This document shows, piece after piece, positions 63,160 to 64,000 of a DNA stretch of 64,000 nt; the stretch's first letter is position 1, and each line of letters begins with the position of its first letter. Source of the stretch: Ceratodon purpureus (lineage: Eukaryota; Streptophyta; Bryopsida; Pseudoditrichales; Ditrichaceae); contig CM026426.1 in assembly GCA_014871385.1 (NCBI GenBank), positions 93,912,238 to 93,976,237 of the forward strand. The letters run 5' to 3'. The notes beneath the pieces are model-generated. The model had not been told where the DNA came from. It searched no databases and saw nothing but the letters and a program-made list of their open reading frames with translations. The translations under genes were made by a program, and so were the position numbers.

Positions 63160-64000
63160 GATTTTTTTTTTTTCCATCCACTATTTTCCATCCACTATTT
63201 TCATTTATCTAGTCCACGACCACTTTTCACTCTCATTTTCATTTCCATTATAATTTTTTAATTTTTTTTTTCCATTTCCATTTGTATTTTTCATTAATCC
63301 CTTCGACTTGAACTTTTCTTCTTCATTTACATCTCCATTCTCTTCCTCTTTTTTTTTTCCCACTTCATCCACTATTTTCATTTATCCCTTCCACTACCAC
63401 TTTTCACTCTCATTTTCATTGCCATTTTAATTTTTTTTAATTTTTTTTCCATTTCCATTTTTATTTTCATTTATCCCTTCCTCTTCGGGAAAAAAAAAAT
63501 GGAAGAAAATAAATAATTGAAGGTTAAATTCCAAGAACAAAAATAATATGAAATTTTTAAATAGAAAATGAAAAAAAAAGGTTAAAAAAATAAGATATGA
63601 AGGAAAAATAATTAAGGAAAATAAAGGAATTAAAGAAAAGGGAGTAGAAAAATAAGAACTATCAAACTACGGCATGGGAAAAGCTAGAATGGAAGAAAAA
63701 TAAATAAAAGAAGGACAAATGAAGAGAAAAAAAACAAATTTGAAGTATTTAAATAGAGGAAGAAAAAGAAAGGATAAAAATTTAATAAATGGAAGAAGAA
63801 TAAGAGAAGAGAAAAATACGAAGTAATAAAATGAAATAAGGGTGAAAAAAAAAGGAAAAAAATGAAGTAAAAGAAGAAAAAAGAGAAGAGAAGGGGGGAA
63901 AATAAGTAAAAAAAGAATGTTGAAGGATGAGAGAATAAGTCGTTGAAGGTGTGGTGTAATAGAGAAATGAAAGTGAAGTTTATGAGTTTCATCATCATCG
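63160..64000. repeat. Simple-sequence DNA switching from pyrimidine-rich to purine-rich
   Basis: 63170-63488 is T/C-rich (CATTTCCATTTTTATTTTCA and similar); 63489-63960 is A/G-rich (GAAGAAAAATAAATAAAAGA). The switch makes the two halves loosely complementary. Frame 63684-63998 is a composition artefact. Confidence 0.85.

Noticed and set aside
63684-63998. 104-codon minus-strand hydrophobic frame
   Set aside because: Complement of A/G-rich simple sequence; composition artefact.

Overview
The window looks like nuclear DNA of a streptophyte plant with a large, transposon-rich genome, quite possibly a non-seed plant, though the lineage cannot be fixed from the sequence. The reasons are GT-AG introns, short plant-type telomere-like (TTTAGGG) runs, CACTA transposons, Ty3/gypsy and Ty1/copia fossils, and captured fragments of plant-like host genes (Kish/TMEM167 and an MRS2/MGT magnesium transporter). 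I found no intact ordinary host gene, rRNA, tRNA or CRISPR. Almost everything recognisable is mobile DNA nested in mobile DNA.

The central object is a large DNA transposon, here called E, present twice in opposite orientation. Copy A (1-14.5 kb) carries a leftward multi-exon gene (L gene, 1-7318) ending in an FCP1/NLI-type HAD phosphatase-like domain. It also carries a rightward DDE-type transposase gene (8330-12240, one intron, DUF7869-like core) and a small leftward third gene (12895-13410). The L gene and transposase gene diverge from a shared promoter region with a 20-bp perfect palindrome. Copy E2 (about 23.8-63.2 kb) is the inverted counterpart, bounded by inverted repeats of about 0.25-0.3 kb and heavily interrupted. 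E is studded with an imperfect palindrome, GTCGGC-N5-GCCGAC, in introns, coding sequence, promoter and 3' flank. Many of these hairpins sit at the same place in both copies.

The two E copies serve as empty-site controls for each other and expose three clean insertions: (1) CACTA1, 1.86 kb, at 4531-6393 in the L gene of copy A (target duplication CTC); (2) T1, a 17.2-kb multi-gene transposon at 25924-43125 in the third gene of E2 (ends AGGGGG..., duplication ATT/ATC), carrying a RING-finger gene, a coiled-coil gene, a second DDE-type transposase and an apparently intact two-exon small gene; (3) CACTA2, 6.1 kb, at 48819-54923 in the transposase gene of E2 (duplication TTA), which has captured exons of Kish and MRS2/MGT and contains a further 2.4-kb inverted-repeat segment.

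Between copies A and E2 (14.5-23.8 kb) lie a broken Ty3/gypsy fossil, a broken Ty1/copia fossil in the other orientation, a 389-bp MITE with TA duplications, one long unrecognised reading frame (21221-22306) and AT-rich repeats. The end of the window (63.16-64.0 kb) is simple-sequence DNA that switches from pyrimidine-rich to purine-rich. Function would have worked per element: each transposase would move its own ends and the L, RING and small genes are cargo of unknown role. Nearly every transposon gene here carries at least one break.
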